DNA of 64,000 bases, taken from the NCBI RefSeq assembly GCF_028583725.1, contig NZ_CP110680.1, positions 868,001 to 932,000 on the forward strand, read 5' to 3'. The position numbers and the translations under genes were made by a program. This DNA is from Cellulomonas fimi. Its GTDB lineage: Bacteria; Actinomycetota; Actinomycetes; Actinomycetales; Cellulomonadaceae. Below, piece by piece: positions 24,894 through 33,348 of this stretch; within the stretch, counting starts at the first letter, position 1, and each line of letters opens with the position of its first letter. The notes beneath the pieces are model-generated. The model was not told the origin of the DNA. It was given only the letters and a program-made list of their open reading frames with translations, and ran no database searches.

Positions 24894-26764
24894 CCAGCCC
24901 GGCGACCCTGCGGGTCGCGCTCGCCCAGCTGCCCGTGCGCGTCGGCGACCTCGCCGGCAACCGGTCCGCGATCCTCGACGCCGCCGCGTGGGCGGGGTCG
25001 GTCGACGCCGACGTGCTGCTGACCCCCGAGATGTCCGTGACGGGCTACCCCGTCGAGGACCTGCTCGCCGAGCCCGGGTTCGTCGACGCGGCCGCGCGCA
25101 CCGTCGACGACCTGGCGGCCGCGTCGGGCCCCGTCGTGACCGTCGTCGGGGCGCCCCTGCGGACCGACCAGCTCCCGGCGGCGGGCGGGGCGCGCAACCT
25201 CGGCTCGGCGCTCGACGCCGTCGTCCGGCCGCTGCGCAACGCCGCGGTCGTGCTCGCCGACGGGCGGGTGCAGGCCGCGCACGCGAAGACGCTGCTGCCC
25301 ACGTACTCGGTGTTCGACGACGCGCGGCACTTCGGCGCGGGTCGCCGTGACCAGGCGCTCCTCCAGGTCCCGACGCCCACCGGTCCGGTCACCGTCGCGC
25401 TGCTCGTCTGCGAGGACGTGTGGGATCCGACGCTCGTCGCCGAGGTCGCCGCCGCGGGCGCGCAGGCCGTGCTCGTGACGAACGCGAGCCCGTACGAGGT
25501 CGGCAAGCCCGCGCGCCGCCTCGCCGTGCTGCGGGCCGCCGCCGTCGCGGGCGGCGTGCCCGTCGCGTACGTCAACGCGTGCGGCGGGCAGGACGAGGTC
25601 GTGTTCGACGGCGGCTCGCTCGTCGTCGACGCCGACGGGCGGCTGCTCGCGCGCGCCGCCGCGTTCACCGCCGACCGGCTCGTCCTCGACCTCCCCGTCG
25701 CGCCCGCCCGGCCCGTGCTCCGCGACGCGGTGCGCGTGGACCGGTCGGCCGTCCCGGACAGCCGCCGGCCGGTGCCGTCGCCCGTGGTGGCGCCGCCGCT
25801 CGACCCGCACGAGGAGGTGTGGACCGCCCTGGTCACGGGCTTCCGCGACTACTGCACGCGCGTCGGCCTCCCGCGCGTCGTCCTCGGGCTGTCGGGCGGG
25901 GTCGACTCCGCGCTCGCCGCGACGATCGCCGTCGACGCGCTCGGCCCGGACGCCGTGCGCGGGATCGGGATGCCCGGCCCGTACTCGTCGCCCGGTTCGG
26001 TCGACGACGCCGCCGCGCTCGCCGCGAACCTCGGCATCCGGTTCGACGTCGTCCCGATCGCCGACGCCTACACCGAGCGTGTCACGGCGCTCGCGGACGT
26101 CGTCGGCGGCCCGGACGTCGACCCGGTCGCGTGGGAGAACCTCCAGGCCCGCCTGCGCGGCACGACGCTCATGACGATCGCCAACGCGACCGGCGCGCTC
26201 GTCTGCTCGACGGGCAACCGGTCCGAGAGCGCCGTCGGCTACACGACGCTCTACGGCGACACGTGCGGCACCGCGCCGAACCCGCTCGGCGACCTGCTGA
26301 AGACCGACGTGGTCGCCGCCGACGGGCGGCTCGTGCCCGGCGTCTACGGGCTGTGCGCGTGGCGGAACGCGCGCGCCGACGCCGCCGGCGAGACCCCGCC
26401 GATCCCGACCTCGACGCTCACGAAGCCCCCGTCGGCCGAGCTCGCGCCGGACCAGCAGGACTCCGACTCGCTCCCGCCCTACGACGTGCTGGACCCGCTG
26501 CTGCTCGCGTTCCTCGAGGACCGGACCGGCCCCGACGGGCTCGTCGACGACCTCGTCGCCCGCGGGCACGACCGCGCCGCCGCGACGGCGACCGTCCGGC
26601 ACGTGCTCGGCCTCGTCGACCGCAGCGAGTTCAAGCGGCGTCAGGTCCCGCTGCGGATCAAGGTCAGCCGCGTGGCGTTCGGCCGCGACCGTCGAATGCC
26701 GCTCGCGACGCACTGGCGGCACGTCCCGACGCCGGTCGGGGAGCCGTCGCCCAGCGTGGCCTGA
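24890..26764 (+). CDS. nadE: Glutamine-dependent NAD+ synthase
   Basis: A 624-residue enzyme that amidates nicotinate adenine dinucleotide to NAD+ using glutamine and ATP. Residues 5-270 are the glutaminase (nitrilase fold): PEMSVTGYP gives the Glu near 48, HAKTLLP the Lys near 133, and LLVCEDVWD the Cys near 174. Residues 310-610 are the synthetase: the PP-loop [11 protein letters not shown], then [16 protein letters not shown] and [13 protein letters not shown]. The ATG follows GGAGGA and overlaps the nrtR stop. The length fits the compact bacterial class rather than the roughly 680-residue mycobacterial one. It ends the operon. Confidence 0.93.
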   Translation: MTSPATLRVALAQLPVRVGDLAGNRSAILDAAAWAGSVDADVLLTPEMSVTGYPVEDLLAEPGFVDAAARTVDDLAAASGPVVTVVGAPLRTDQLPAAGGARNLGSALDAVVRPLRNAAVVLADGRVQAAHAKTLLPTYSVFDDARHFGAGRRDQALLQVPTPTGPVTVALLVCEDVWDPTLVAEVAAAGAQAVLVTNASPYEVGKPARRLAVLRAAAVAGGVPVAYVNACGGQDEVVFDGGSLVVDADGRLLARAAAFTADRLVLDLPVAPARPVLRDAVRVDRSAVPDSRRPVPSPVVAPPLDPHEEVWTALVTGFRDYCTRVGLPRVVLGLSGGVDSALAATIAVDALGPDAVRGIGMPGPYSSPGSVDDAAALAANLGIRFDVVPIADAYTERVTALADVVGGPDVDPVAWENLQARLRGTTLMTIANATGALVCSTGNRSESAVGYTTLYGDTCGTAPNPLGDLLKTDVVAADGRLVPGVYGLCAWRNARADAAGETPPIPTSTLTKPPSAELAPDQQDSDSLPPYDVLDPLLLAFLEDRTGPDGLVDDLVARGHDRAAATATVRHVLGLVDRSEFKRRQVPLRIKVSRVAFGRDRRMPLATHWRHVPTPVGEPSPSVA

Positions 26765-26800
26765 CCGCCGCCCGTCACGTCTGCGGGACGGTGCGGCCGG

Positions 26801-27145
26801 TCACGACTCCAGGACGGCGCGCAGCACCGTCGCCTGGTTGTGCTCCGGGTCCGCGGCTCCGTAGAGGAGCGTCACCACGTCGTGCGCCGCGACGACCTCC
26901 CGCAACCGGTCGAGCGCCGGGTTCTGGGCGAGCTCGGCGCGGTAGCGGCGCGCGAACTCGTCGAACAGCGGCGCCTCGTGGTGGAACCACCGCCGCAGCT
27001 CCGTCGACGGCGCGACGTCCTTGAGCCACACGTCGACGGCGGCCCGCTCCTTGGTCAGGCCGCGGGGCCACAACCGGTCGACGAGCACGCGCAGCCCGTC
27101 GTCGTCGGACGGCTCCTCGTACACCCGGCGCACACGCACGGTCAC
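26801..27145 (-). CDS. DUF488 family protein
   Basis: A 114-residue protein matching DUF488: the N-terminal VRRVYEEPSDDDGLRVLVDR, the hallmark LWPRGLTKERAAVDVWLKDV, then the W-F-HH region RRWFHHEAPLFDEFARRYR and the C-terminal VVTLLYGAADPEHNQA. The family has no settled function and is often found beside heme or stress genes. A GTG start is used; an N-terminal extension in frame lacks the conserved region. It faces the NAD operon tail to tail and is divergent from the pentapeptide/DinB gene. Confidence 0.82.
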   Translation of the reverse strand: MTVRVRRVYEEPSDDDGLRVLVDRLWPRGLTKERAAVDVWLKDVAPSTELRRWFHHEAPLFDEFARRYRAELAQNPALDRLREVVAAHDVVTLLYGAADPEHNQATVLRAVLES

Positions 27146-27294
27146 CCGCCCATCGTGCCGTGTCGGCGCCGGGTGCGACGATCGGCGGCACCGGGCGACC
27201 CCGCGACGAGGCGGTCCGACGCACGGCGGCACCACCCCCGCACCGACCCGCGCGCACGACCGTGACGCGCGACGCCCGACGACGAGGAGACGCC

Positions 27295-28047
27295 ATGACG
27301 ACGTTCGGCCCGGCCGACGACCTGCGCGGGGCGGAGTTCCGCGACACCGACCTCAGCGGCGCGCGGTTCGTGGGCGCCGACCTGTCCGGCGCGGTCCTGC
27401 GCGGCGTGCAGGTCGAGGGCGTCGAGATCGACGCCCCGTGGCTGCCCGACGGCGACACGTTCCTCGTCAACGGCGTCGACGTCATCCCGTTCGTCGAGGC
27501 CGAGCTCGACCGCCGGTTCCCCGGCCGGTCGACCCGCCGCGCCGCCGACCCCGACGGGCTGCGCGACGCGTGGGACGTGCTCCAGCGCACGTGGGACGCG
27601 ACCCTCGCGCGGGTCGCCGCGATGCCCGAGGGGACGCCCGACGTGTCCGTCGCGGGGGAGTGGTCGTTCGCGCAGACGCTGCGGCACCTCGTGCTCGCGA
27701 CGGACGCGTGGCTCGGGCGCTCGGTGGTCGGCCTCGCACAGCCCTTCCACCCGCTGGGCCAGCCCGGTCCGCAGGCGGAGGACGACGGCCTCGACCTGTC
27801 CCTGTTCACGACGACCACACCGACGTACGACGAGGTGCTCGCGGCCCGCGCCGACCGCGTCGCGCTCGTGCGGGACTTCCTCGCGGCCGTCACGACCGAC
27901 GACCTCGCGACGCAGCACCCGCACCCGTGGGCCCCCGAGTACCCCGAGACGACGCTCTCGTGCCTGCACGTGATCCTCGAGGAGGAGTGGGAGCACCACC
28001 GGTTCGCTGTGCGCGACCTCGACGCGATCGCGGCCTCGCAGGGCTGA
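27295..28047 (+). CDS. Pentapeptide-repeat and DinB-like domain protein
   Basis: A 250-residue protein. Residues 10-45 carry pentapeptide repeats of the A(D/N)LxG type (LRGAEFRDTDLSGARFVGAD, then LSGAVLRGVQ), which fold into a short right-handed beta helix. Residues 80-245 form a DinB/YfiT-like four-helix bundle with metal-site histidines (LRHLVLATDAWLG near residue 139 and EEEWEHHRFAVRDLD near residue 233). In mycothiol-using actinobacteria this fold often moves thiols or other groups. Such fusions are common but their substrates are unknown. GAGGAGA precedes the ATG. Confidence 0.8.
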   Translation: MTTFGPADDLRGAEFRDTDLSGARFVGADLSGAVLRGVQVEGVEIDAPWLPDGDTFLVNGVDVIPFVEAELDRRFPGRSTRRAADPDGLRDAWDVLQRTWDATLARVAAMPEGTPDVSVAGEWSFAQTLRHLVLATDAWLGRSVVGLAQPFHPLGQPGPQAEDDGLDLSLFTTTTPTYDEVLAARADRVALVRDFLAAVTTDDLATQHPHPWAPEYPETTLSCLHVILEEEWEHHRFAVRDLDAIAASQG

Positions 28048-28190
28048 CCGCCGGTCCGCCGCGCCGGACCGCGTGGGCGAAAACCGCTGGCCAGGAGCAC
28101 ACCCCGGCGCGCAGAGTACCGGGGCGCTGCGCGTGACCTCGCGCGCGGCGACCACCGTGACGGCACGACGAGCCGCGGAAGGAGGAGCCC

Positions 28191-28316
28191 GTGCACGACC
28201 GCACCACCGGCTGGTCGGGACGCGTCATCACCGCGTCCACCTGCGCGCTCGTCCTGCCCCGCGCCACCGACCGCCCGGAGCAGTGCGGTCGCCTGGTGAG
28301 CCCGTCGTCGACCTGA
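28191..28316 (+). CDS. Short open reading frame (41 codons), possible leader peptide
   Basis: A 41-codon frame starts at a GTG with AGGAGG five bases upstream and ends just before a strong 13-bp hairpin (28329-28370). The peptide begins MHDRTTGWSGRVITASTCAL and has no recognised family. A good ribosome-binding site plus a following hairpin is the layout of an attenuator leader, but there is no run of one amino acid that would betray the regulated pathway. It could also be a small independent gene. Confidence 0.45.
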   Translation: MHDRTTGWSGRVITASTCALVLPRATDRPEQCGRLVSPSST

Positions 28317-28328
28317 CGTCCACCACGT

Positions 28329-28370
28329 CGACGACGGGCCGTTCCCTCACCGGGGAGCGGCCCGTCGTCG
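28329..28370 (+). terminator. Hairpin terminator or attenuator before the 76-residue gene
   Basis: A perfect 13-bp inverted repeat (28329-28341 with 28358-28370) and a 16-base loop lie between the 41-codon frame and the 28454 gene. There is no U-tract beyond TTC. Confidence 0.65.
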
Positions 28371-28453
28371 TTCGTCACCGCCCCAACCCGTCACCGCCTG
28401 AGCTCGACACGTCCGTCACCCGCCGACCGGCGACCGGAGGAGAGGAGACCGCC

Positions 28454-28684
28454 ATGGTCCGCATCGTCAACCAGTCCCTGACCACCACCCACGCGCCGAT
28501 CTCCGACGCCGACGCCCGCCGCGCCGCGCGACGCCTCGCCCGCACCGCCGCGCGCAACCCGCTGCGCCGTGTCCGCGTCGACTGCGAGCCGCACGCCGTC
28601 CGCGACCCGCTCGCTGTCCTGGGCGACCGCGTCTGGTGCGACCGGCACGCCGACTGGGCGACGGTCGTCGAGGTCACCGAGTAG
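28454..28684 (+). CDS. Hypothetical 76-residue basic protein
   Basis: A small Arg-rich protein whose ATG follows GGAGGAGAGGAGA. It begins MVRIVNQSLTTTHAPISDAD, has an Arg-rich helix ([20 protein letters not shown]) that could bind nucleic acid, and a C-terminal segment with two Cys and nearby His (DCEPHAV, WCDRHAD) that could hold a metal. No known family comes to mind. It lies between a hairpin and the palindromic repeats that precede the HNH gene, so it may belong to the same regulated unit. Confidence 0.6.
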   Translation: MVRIVNQSLTTTHAPISDADARRAARRLARTAARNPLRRVRVDCEPHAVRDPLAVLGDRVWCDRHADWATVVEVTE

Positions 28685-28704
28685 CGCCGCCCGATCCACG
28701 GTCC

Positions 28705-28762
28705 GGTCCGCACGGACCACGAGAACGGTCCGCACGGACCACGAACACGGTCCGCACGGACC
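28705..28762 (+). repeat. Three 22-bp repeats, each with a 14-bp palindrome, before the HNH gene
   Basis: GGTCCGCACGGACC occurs at 28705-28718, 28727-28740 and 28749-28762, exactly 22 bp apart (about two helical turns). The last copy ends a few bases before the Shine-Dalgarno. They could be stacked operator sites on DNA or hairpins in the 5' leader. Confidence 0.8.
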
Positions 28763-28783
28763 ACGAGAGAGGAGGTGAACCCG

Positions 28784-29236
28784 GTGTCCGGAGTCCTGGT
28801 CCTGAACGCGGGCTACGAGCCCCTGCACCGGGTGAGCCTGCAGCACGCGGTGCGGATGCTGCACCGGCAGGTCGCGGTCGTCGAGGAGGCGGTCGCGGGC
28901 AAGCGGTTCGGCCGGTACCCGCTCCCGGCGGTGCTGCGGCTGGTCCGCTACGTGCAGATGCGCTGGCGGCACCAGGGCGGCGTCCCGACGTGGTCGCGGG
29001 CCGGCGTGCTGCGGCGTGACGGCCACGTGTGCGCGTACTGCGGGACGGGCGGCGCGAGCACGGTCGACCACGTCGTGCCGCGGTCGCGGACCGCCGACCC
29101 GAACACGTGGCTCAACACGGTGGCGTGCTGCGGCCGGTGCAACAACCGCAAGCGTGACCGGACCCCCGACGAGGCCGGCATGCGGCTGCGGTACGCGCCG
29201 CGCGTGCCGTCGCACGCCGAGCTCCTCCAGCACTGA
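28784..29236 (+). CDS. HNH endonuclease family protein
   Basis: A 150-residue HNH protein. After an N-terminal part (GVLVLNAGYEPLHRVSLQHA), the endonuclease core spans residues 75-135: a zinc-binding CAYC, the HNH His in STVDHVVPRSR, and a second zinc pair with the distal motif CCGRCNNRKRDRTPDEAGM. This type is common in actinobacterial chromosomes and has no proven role; it is distinct from Cas9 HNH domains. The GTG here is preferred because a full AGGAGGTGA Shine-Dalgarno lies six bases upstream; an earlier GTG overlaps that site. A terminator hairpin overlaps the stop codon. Confidence 0.85.
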   Translation: MSGVLVLNAGYEPLHRVSLQHAVRMLHRQVAVVEEAVAGKRFGRYPLPAVLRLVRYVQMRWRHQGGVPTWSRAGVLRRDGHVCAYCGTGGASTVDHVVPRSRTADPNTWLNTVACCGRCNNRKRDRTPDEAGMRLRYAPRVPSHAELLQH

Positions 29237-29272
29237 CGACGGACCGCTCCCGGACGGGGGCGGTCCGTCGTC
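29235..29272 (+). terminator. Hairpin terminator overlapping the HNH stop codon
   Basis: A perfect 13-bp stem (29235-29247 with 29260-29272) and a 12-base loop begin inside the TGA stop. No T-run follows. Confidence 0.72.
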
Positions 29273-29449
29273 GTGCGTCGCCGCGGACCTGGGCGGCCGC
29301 GCGACGCGGGGTGGTCAGCCCGCAGCCGCGCGGGCCTGCGCGAACGGGAGCCGGTCGACGACGGTCGTCACGCGACCCGCCGGCGACGCGCACCGCTCCG
29401 CGCCCGGCGCATGCCGGACGACAGATGCGTCCGGTGGCAGGATCCCCGC

Positions 29450-29971
29450 GTGACACCGCCCTCGACGAGCCCCGCGATCGCCCTCGCACCGATGACCGAG
29501 GCGCACTGGCCCCGCGTCGCGGCGATCTACGCCGCGGGGATCGCGACCGGCCAGGCGACCTTCGCCGCGGAGGTGCCGTCGTGGGAGGAGTTCGACGCCG
29601 GCAAGCACCCCGGGCTGCGCTGGGTCGCGGTCGACGGCGACGCGGTGCTCGGGTGGGTCGCCGTGTCGCCCGTGTCGGCACGGGCCGTCTACTCCGGGGT
29701 CGTCGAGGTCTCGGTCTACGTCGACCCCGCGGCGCACGGCCGCGGCGTCGGGCGGCTGCTGCTCGAGCGGCTGCTGGTCGAGGCGCCCGCCCAGGGCGTA
29801 TGGACCGTGCAGGCGGGCGTCTTCCCGGAGAACACCGCGAGCCTCGCGCTGCACACCGCGGTCGGGTTCCGCGTCGTCGGCACGCGCGAGCGCCTCGGGC
29901 GGATGACGTTCGGGCCGTTCGCGGGCCGGTGGCGCGACGTCGTCCTGCTGGAGCGCCGGCTCGACGACTGA
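29450..29971 (+). CDS. GNAT N-acetyltransferase (phosphinothricin acetyltransferase-like)
   Basis: A 173-residue acetyl-CoA-dependent N-acetyltransferase. IYAAGIATGQATFAAEVPSW near residue 23 and VYVDPAAHGRGVGRLLLERL (the acetyl-CoA pyrophosphate loop, Q/R-x-x-G-x-G/A, near residue 92) place it close to the pat/bar group, which acetylates phosphinothricin or methionine sulfoximine. Actual substrate is unproven. The GTG has a CAGGAT -10-like element six bases upstream, suggesting leaderless expression. Confidence 0.85.
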   Translation: MTPPSTSPAIALAPMTEAHWPRVAAIYAAGIATGQATFAAEVPSWEEFDAGKHPGLRWVAVDGDAVLGWVAVSPVSARAVYSGVVEVSVYVDPAAHGRGVGRLLLERLLVEAPAQGVWTVQAGVFPENTASLALHTAVGFRVVGTRERLGRMTFGPFAGRWRDVVLLERRLDD

Positions 29972-30101
29972 CCGTCGCACGCCGGCTGGGGGCCGCGGAC
30001 CTGTCGGCCGGTCGGGCGACGCACGCGGACCTCACCCGGTCTCCGCTTGACGACCGGCGCACCGCGCGTTTGCCTGGCGAGGTCGGCATCAGGAGAGCGG
30101 G

Positions 30102-30734
30102 GTGGCGATGACCGGTCAGCACGTCGCGTACTGGGACGCGCAGGCGGCCTCGTACGACCGTGTCACGGCATGGGCCGAGCGTCGCCTGCTCGCCGACGCG
30201 CGCGCCTGGGTCGGCGAGCGCGCGCACGGGCGGACGCTCGACGTCGGCGTCGGGACCGGCGCCAACCTCCCGCACCTCGTCGGGCACGCCGACAGCCTGT
30301 GCGGCGTCGACCAGAGCGGCGCGATGCTCGACCTCGCCCGGCGCCGGGCCGGGACGCTCGGCGCGGACGTCGAGCTCGTGCAGGGCGACGCGGCGGCCCT
30401 GCCGTGGCCCGACGCGTCCTTCGACACCGTCGTGTGCACGTTCGCGCTGTGCTGCGTCGACGACGAGCTCGCCGTGCTGCTCGAGCTCGCGCGCGTCGTG
30501 CGCCCCGACGGGGCGGTGCTGCTGGCCGACCACGTCGAGTCGTCGTCGGGGGTGCTCCGCGCGGGCCAGAGCCTGCTCGACGCCGTGGAGCGGCGGCACG
30601 GCGAACGGTTCCGCCGTCGACCGCTGCTGCGTCTGCCCGAGGCGGGCCTCGCCGCGATCGAGCAGGAGGCGTCGCGGTACCGCCTCGTCGAGCGCGTCGC
30701 CGCACGTCGCGAGCGTCGCGCACGCCGGCACTGA
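30102..30734 (+). CDS. Class I SAM-dependent methyltransferase
   Basis: A 210-residue methyltransferase. SAM-binding motif I is TLDVGVGTGANLPHLV near residue 45, strand 2 ends in CGVDQSGAML, and motif IV lies in FDTVVCTFALCCVDD. The order and length fit the UbiE/phospholipid-methyltransferase-like group that acts on small or lipid substrates. AGGAG lies six bases before this GTG; an in-frame ATG six bases later is also possible. The preceding 130 bases hold no gene. Substrate unknown. Confidence 0.82.
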   Translation: MAMTGQHVAYWDAQAASYDRVTAWAERRLLADARAWVGERAHGRTLDVGVGTGANLPHLVGHADSLCGVDQSGAMLDLARRRAGTLGADVELVQGDAAALPWPDASFDTVVCTFALCCVDDELAVLLELARVVRPDGAVLLADHVESSSGVLRAGQSLLDAVERRHGERFRRRPLLRLPEAGLAAIEQEASRYRLVERVAARRERRARRH

Positions 30735-30851
30735 CCGCCGCGCGCACCTCGCCCGCACTCCCGCCCGTGACCTCCGGCATTGCCCGGTCCGCCCACCCTC
30801 CGTACGGTGACCGCCGGCAGTCGGCCGGTCGAGGAGCGAGGAGGTGCGCGC

Positions 30852-31109
30852 GTGCGGTGCTCGGCCCCCGGTGACGCGCGCGACGGCGGCGTCGTCGGCC
30901 AGGACGTCGCCGAGCAGGCGCGCGAGCGCGCCGGCGTGACGCTGCCCGAGCAGGCGCAGGACGCGGGTGAGCGGGCGCAGGGCGCGGGCGAGCAGGGCGA
31001 CGCGTCGCAGGCCGGCGGTGCGTCCGCCGAGCACCGCCCGCAGGTCACCCCGCCGGTGACGCCGCCCGTGGGTGGCCCGGCCGCCGGCGGCGCCGGCGCG
31101 CAGGGCTGA
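30852..31109 (+). CDS. Low-complexity 85-residue protein, unknown
   Basis: A small protein with AGGAGG seven bases before its GTG. It is rich in Ala, Gly, Gln, Glu and Pro: an A-E-Q-A-rich helical part (VAEQARERAGVTLPEQAQDA) and a Pro/Gly tail (VTPPVTPPVGGP). It may be intrinsically disordered. No family is recognised, and composition alone could mimic a gene here; the ribosome-binding site and the terminator directly after it are the main support. Confidence 0.5.
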   Translation: MRCSAPGDARDGGVVGQDVAEQARERAGVTLPEQAQDAGERAQGAGEQGDASQAGGASAEHRPQVTPPVTPPVGGPAAGGAGAQG

Positions 31110-31138
31110 CCCCCCGGCGGGGAGCACGACCCCGCCGC

Positions 31139-31179
31139 GGACGGCGGGCCGACCTTCCCCTGATGTCGGCCCGCCGTCC
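31139..31179. terminator. Hairpin terminator between convergent genes
   Basis: A perfect 15-bp inverted repeat (31139-31153 with 31165-31179) with an 11-base loop sits between the plus-strand gene ending at 31109 and the minus-strand gene ending at 31184, so it could serve both. Confidence 0.75.
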
Positions 31180-31183
31180 GGTG

Positions 31184-31693
31184 TCAGGGCCCGGTGCGGT
31201 CGCCTGCGGGGACCGGCTGCTCGAGGAGGACGTTGCGGTGCGTCCCGAAGTCGCGCTCGCCGACGGCGACGAACCCCTGGCCCTCGTAGTAGCGGCGCAG
31301 CGCGGGGTTGCTGGTGCGGCAGTCGAGGCGGAACCGCGCGACGCCGGCCTCACGGCCATGCGCGGCGGCCCAGTCGAGGAGCGCGCCGCCGAGCCCGTCG
31401 CCCGACCGGCGTCGGGCCACCATCAGGCCGTGCACGTAGACCGCGGGCGTCGCGTCGTCGCCCCAGAAGTCCGGGTCGGACCACAGGAGCCGGATCGTCG
31501 CCGCCAGGCCGTGCGCGTCGCGGACCACCCACCACTCGCCCGCGGCGACCTGCGCCTCGACGCGGTCGCGGGGGAGCGATCCTCGCGGCCACTGGTCGAC
31601 GCCGCGGTCGGCCATCCAGTCCTCGAGGTCACGACGCAGCGCGTGGATCTCGTCGACGTCGGCGGACCGGGCGGGGACGGGGGTCAGGGGCAC
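31184..31693 (-). CDS. GNAT family N-acetyltransferase
   Basis: A 169-residue acetyltransferase with the motif-A loop VARRRSGDGLGGALLDWAA near residue 100 (R-x-x-G-x-G-G-x-L) and the downstream FRLDCRTSNPALRRYYEGQG, which packs on CoA and precedes a final beta strand (FVAVGERDF). The N-terminal region (EIHALRRDLEDWMADRGVDQ) suits a small-molecule acceptor. A GTG start is used, since the sequence before it lacks the family pattern. No substrate can be predicted. A hairpin terminator follows. Confidence 0.82.
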   Translation of the reverse strand: MPLTPVPARSADVDEIHALRRDLEDWMADRGVDQWPRGSLPRDRVEAQVAAGEWWVVRDAHGLAATIRLLWSDPDFWGDDATPAVYVHGLMVARRRSGDGLGGALLDWAAAHGREAGVARFRLDCRTSNPALRRYYEGQGFVAVGERDFGTHRNVLLEQPVPAGDRTGP

Positions 31694-31766
31694 GTCCCGA
31701 CGATAGGCGCCGGTCCGCGGGCCGGGCGCGGCGGGTCGCGTCGCGGGACGGCTCTCCCCCCGGGAG

Positions 31767-32102
31767 TCAGCCGCTGCGGGGCGCGTACATGATGATCGCG
31801 ACGCCCAGCAGGCAGACGAGGGCACCGATCACGTCGTAGCGGTCGGGCCGGAACCCGTCGACGAGCATCCCCCAGGCGAGCGACCCGGCGACGAAGACCC
31901 CTCCGTAGGCGGCGAGGATGCGGCCGAAGTGCGCGTCGGGCTGCAGCGTCGCGACGAACCCGTAGACGCCGAGCGCCATGACTCCCGCGCCGATCCACAC
32001 CCAGCCGCGGTGCTCACGCACGCCCTGCCAGACGAGCCACGCACCGCCGATCTCGGCGACGGCGGCGGCGACGAACAGGACGAGGGACCTCAGGACCGTC
32101 AC
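31767..32102 (-). CDS. YnfA/UPF0060 family membrane protein
   Basis: A 111-residue membrane protein with four predicted helices ([40 protein letters not shown], then [20 protein letters not shown] and [20 protein letters not shown]). [15 protein letters not shown] and [12 protein letters not shown] are the conserved YnfA blocks. The family belongs to the drug/metabolite transporter group and resembles small multidrug-resistance proteins, but transport activity is weakly documented. The start is a GTG. Confidence 0.9.
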   Translation of the reverse strand: MTVLRSLVLFVAAAVAEIGGAWLVWQGVREHRGWVWIGAGVMALGVYGFVATLQPDAHFGRILAAYGGVFVAGSLAWGMLVDGFRPDRYDVIGALVCLLGVAIIMYAPRSG

Positions 32103-32135
32103 GCGCGCATCCTCGCAGGAGTGCGGCCCGTGCCG

Positions 32136-33245
32136 TCAGGACGCGTGCGTGCGCGCGCCGAGGTGCAGGTCGAGGCCGAGCCAGCGGGCGAGGTCCTCGA
32201 GCTCGTCCGCGACGTCGGCCCGGACCGCCGGTCGCCACGGGACGTCCTCGTGCACCGCGTGGACCCGCAGGACCCCCGCGGCGTGGTCGGCGGTCGCGTC
32301 GACCTTGCCGACGAGCCGGTCGCCGTGCAGCACGGGCAGCGCGTAGTAGCCCCAGCGGCGGGCGGCGGCGGGCTTGTACATCTCGAGCGCGTAGTCGAAC
32401 TCGAAGAGCTCGACCATGCGCTTGCGGTCCTGGACCAGCCGGTCGAACGGCGACAGGAGCGCGGCGCGGCCCTCGAACGGCGCGTCGAGCAGCGTCGGGT
32501 CGACGCGCCACTCGCCGCGCACCCCGTCGACGACCGCCGGCTCCCCGGCCTCGCCGACGTCGACGGGCTCCACCGGGCACTCGGGTCCGCGTGCCCGCGC
32601 GATGCCGAGCGCGTGGAGCCGACGCTCGTCACGCCGCCGCCGCGCCTCCTCGACGGGCACGGGCGGGTCGTCGGGGTAGATGCGCTCGGCCAGGTCCCAG
32701 AGCCGGTCCCGGCCACGGCGCCCTGCGGCGGCCACCTCGCCCGCCTGCACCATGAGGTCGAGCATCATCGGGACGTTCCGGTCCCGGTTCCAGCCGCTCG
32801 ACCGCCACGGGCGGACCGTCGTGTCGGGCAGCTCGCGCGCGGTCAGCGGGCCGTCTCCGCGCAGCGCGTCGAGGATGTCCTGCCGGCACGCGGCGTTGTC
32901 GCGCAGCCACCGGGCCTGCGCATGCGCCCAGTCCTTGGCGTCCGGCCCGGGCCATGCGGCCATCTCGGCGGTGTAGAGCGCGAGGTCCTCGGCCGGCCGG
33001 ATCATGCCCTGCACGTCGACGAGCGTGAGGTCGTCGACCGCGTCGGCGAGCTCGTCGGGGTCGTACCGGGAACCGATCCGGCTCCACAGCACGAGGTCGG
33101 CGCTCGGCGCGACCGCCTTGGTGTGGTCGACCTGCAGCATCGTCAGCCCGCGCGCGACCGTGAGGACGTCGGTCGGCCGCGGCGCGGTCAGCAGCTGCGC
33201 GCGCACGGCGACGCGTCGGGCGTCGGCACGTGACAGGTGGTGCAC
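32136..33245 (-). CDS. AlkX/YcaQ-like winged-helix DNA glycosylase (HTH_42 family)
   Basis: A 369-residue protein of the HTH_42 (YcaQ/AlkZ) family. In E. coli YcaQ (AlkX) and Streptomyces AlzG this fold is a glycosylase that opens interstrand DNA crosslinks and removes bulky N-alkyl adducts. The catalytic position is LTMLQVDHTK, giving Gln38-Val-Asp40: the Q-phi-D motif of the YcaQ subgroup rather than Q-phi-Q. Winged-helix parts include LSRADARRVAVRAQLL and YYALPVLHGDRLVGKVDATA. TAGCGT lies seven bases before the GTG, so the transcript may be leaderless. No biosynthetic cluster for a crosslinking agent is nearby. Confidence 0.85.
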   Translation of the reverse strand: MHHLSRADARRVAVRAQLLTAPRPTDVLTVARGLTMLQVDHTKAVAPSADLVLWSRIGSRYDPDELADAVDDLTLVDVQGMIRPAEDLALYTAEMAAWPGPDAKDWAHAQARWLRDNAACRQDILDALRGDGPLTARELPDTTVRPWRSSGWNRDRNVPMMLDLMVQAGEVAAAGRRGRDRLWDLAERIYPDDPPVPVEEARRRRDERRLHALGIARARGPECPVEPVDVGEAGEPAVVDGVRGEWRVDPTLLDAPFEGRAALLSPFDRLVQDRKRMVELFEFDYALEMYKPAAARRWGYYALPVLHGDRLVGKVDATADHAAGVLRVHAVHEDVPWRPAVRADVADELEDLARWLGLDLHLGARTHAS

Positions 33246-33348
33246 CGCACCGACGCTACGACGCACCTCCGACAACGCGGCGCTGAGCGGGGTGCCGAGG
33301 GCCGGCGTGGCCGGTGCCGTCGGCCGACCCGACCGTCCCGCGTGGACG

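Noticed and set aside
28705..28762. Could the 22-bp repeats be a small CRISPR array?
   Set aside because: The units are adjacent, palindromic and have no variable spacers; no cas genes are nearby.
28784..29236. HNH gene as a homing endonuclease or Cas9-like nuclease.
   Set aside because: It is a stand-alone 150-residue HNH protein with two zinc pairs and no RuvC, intein or intron features.
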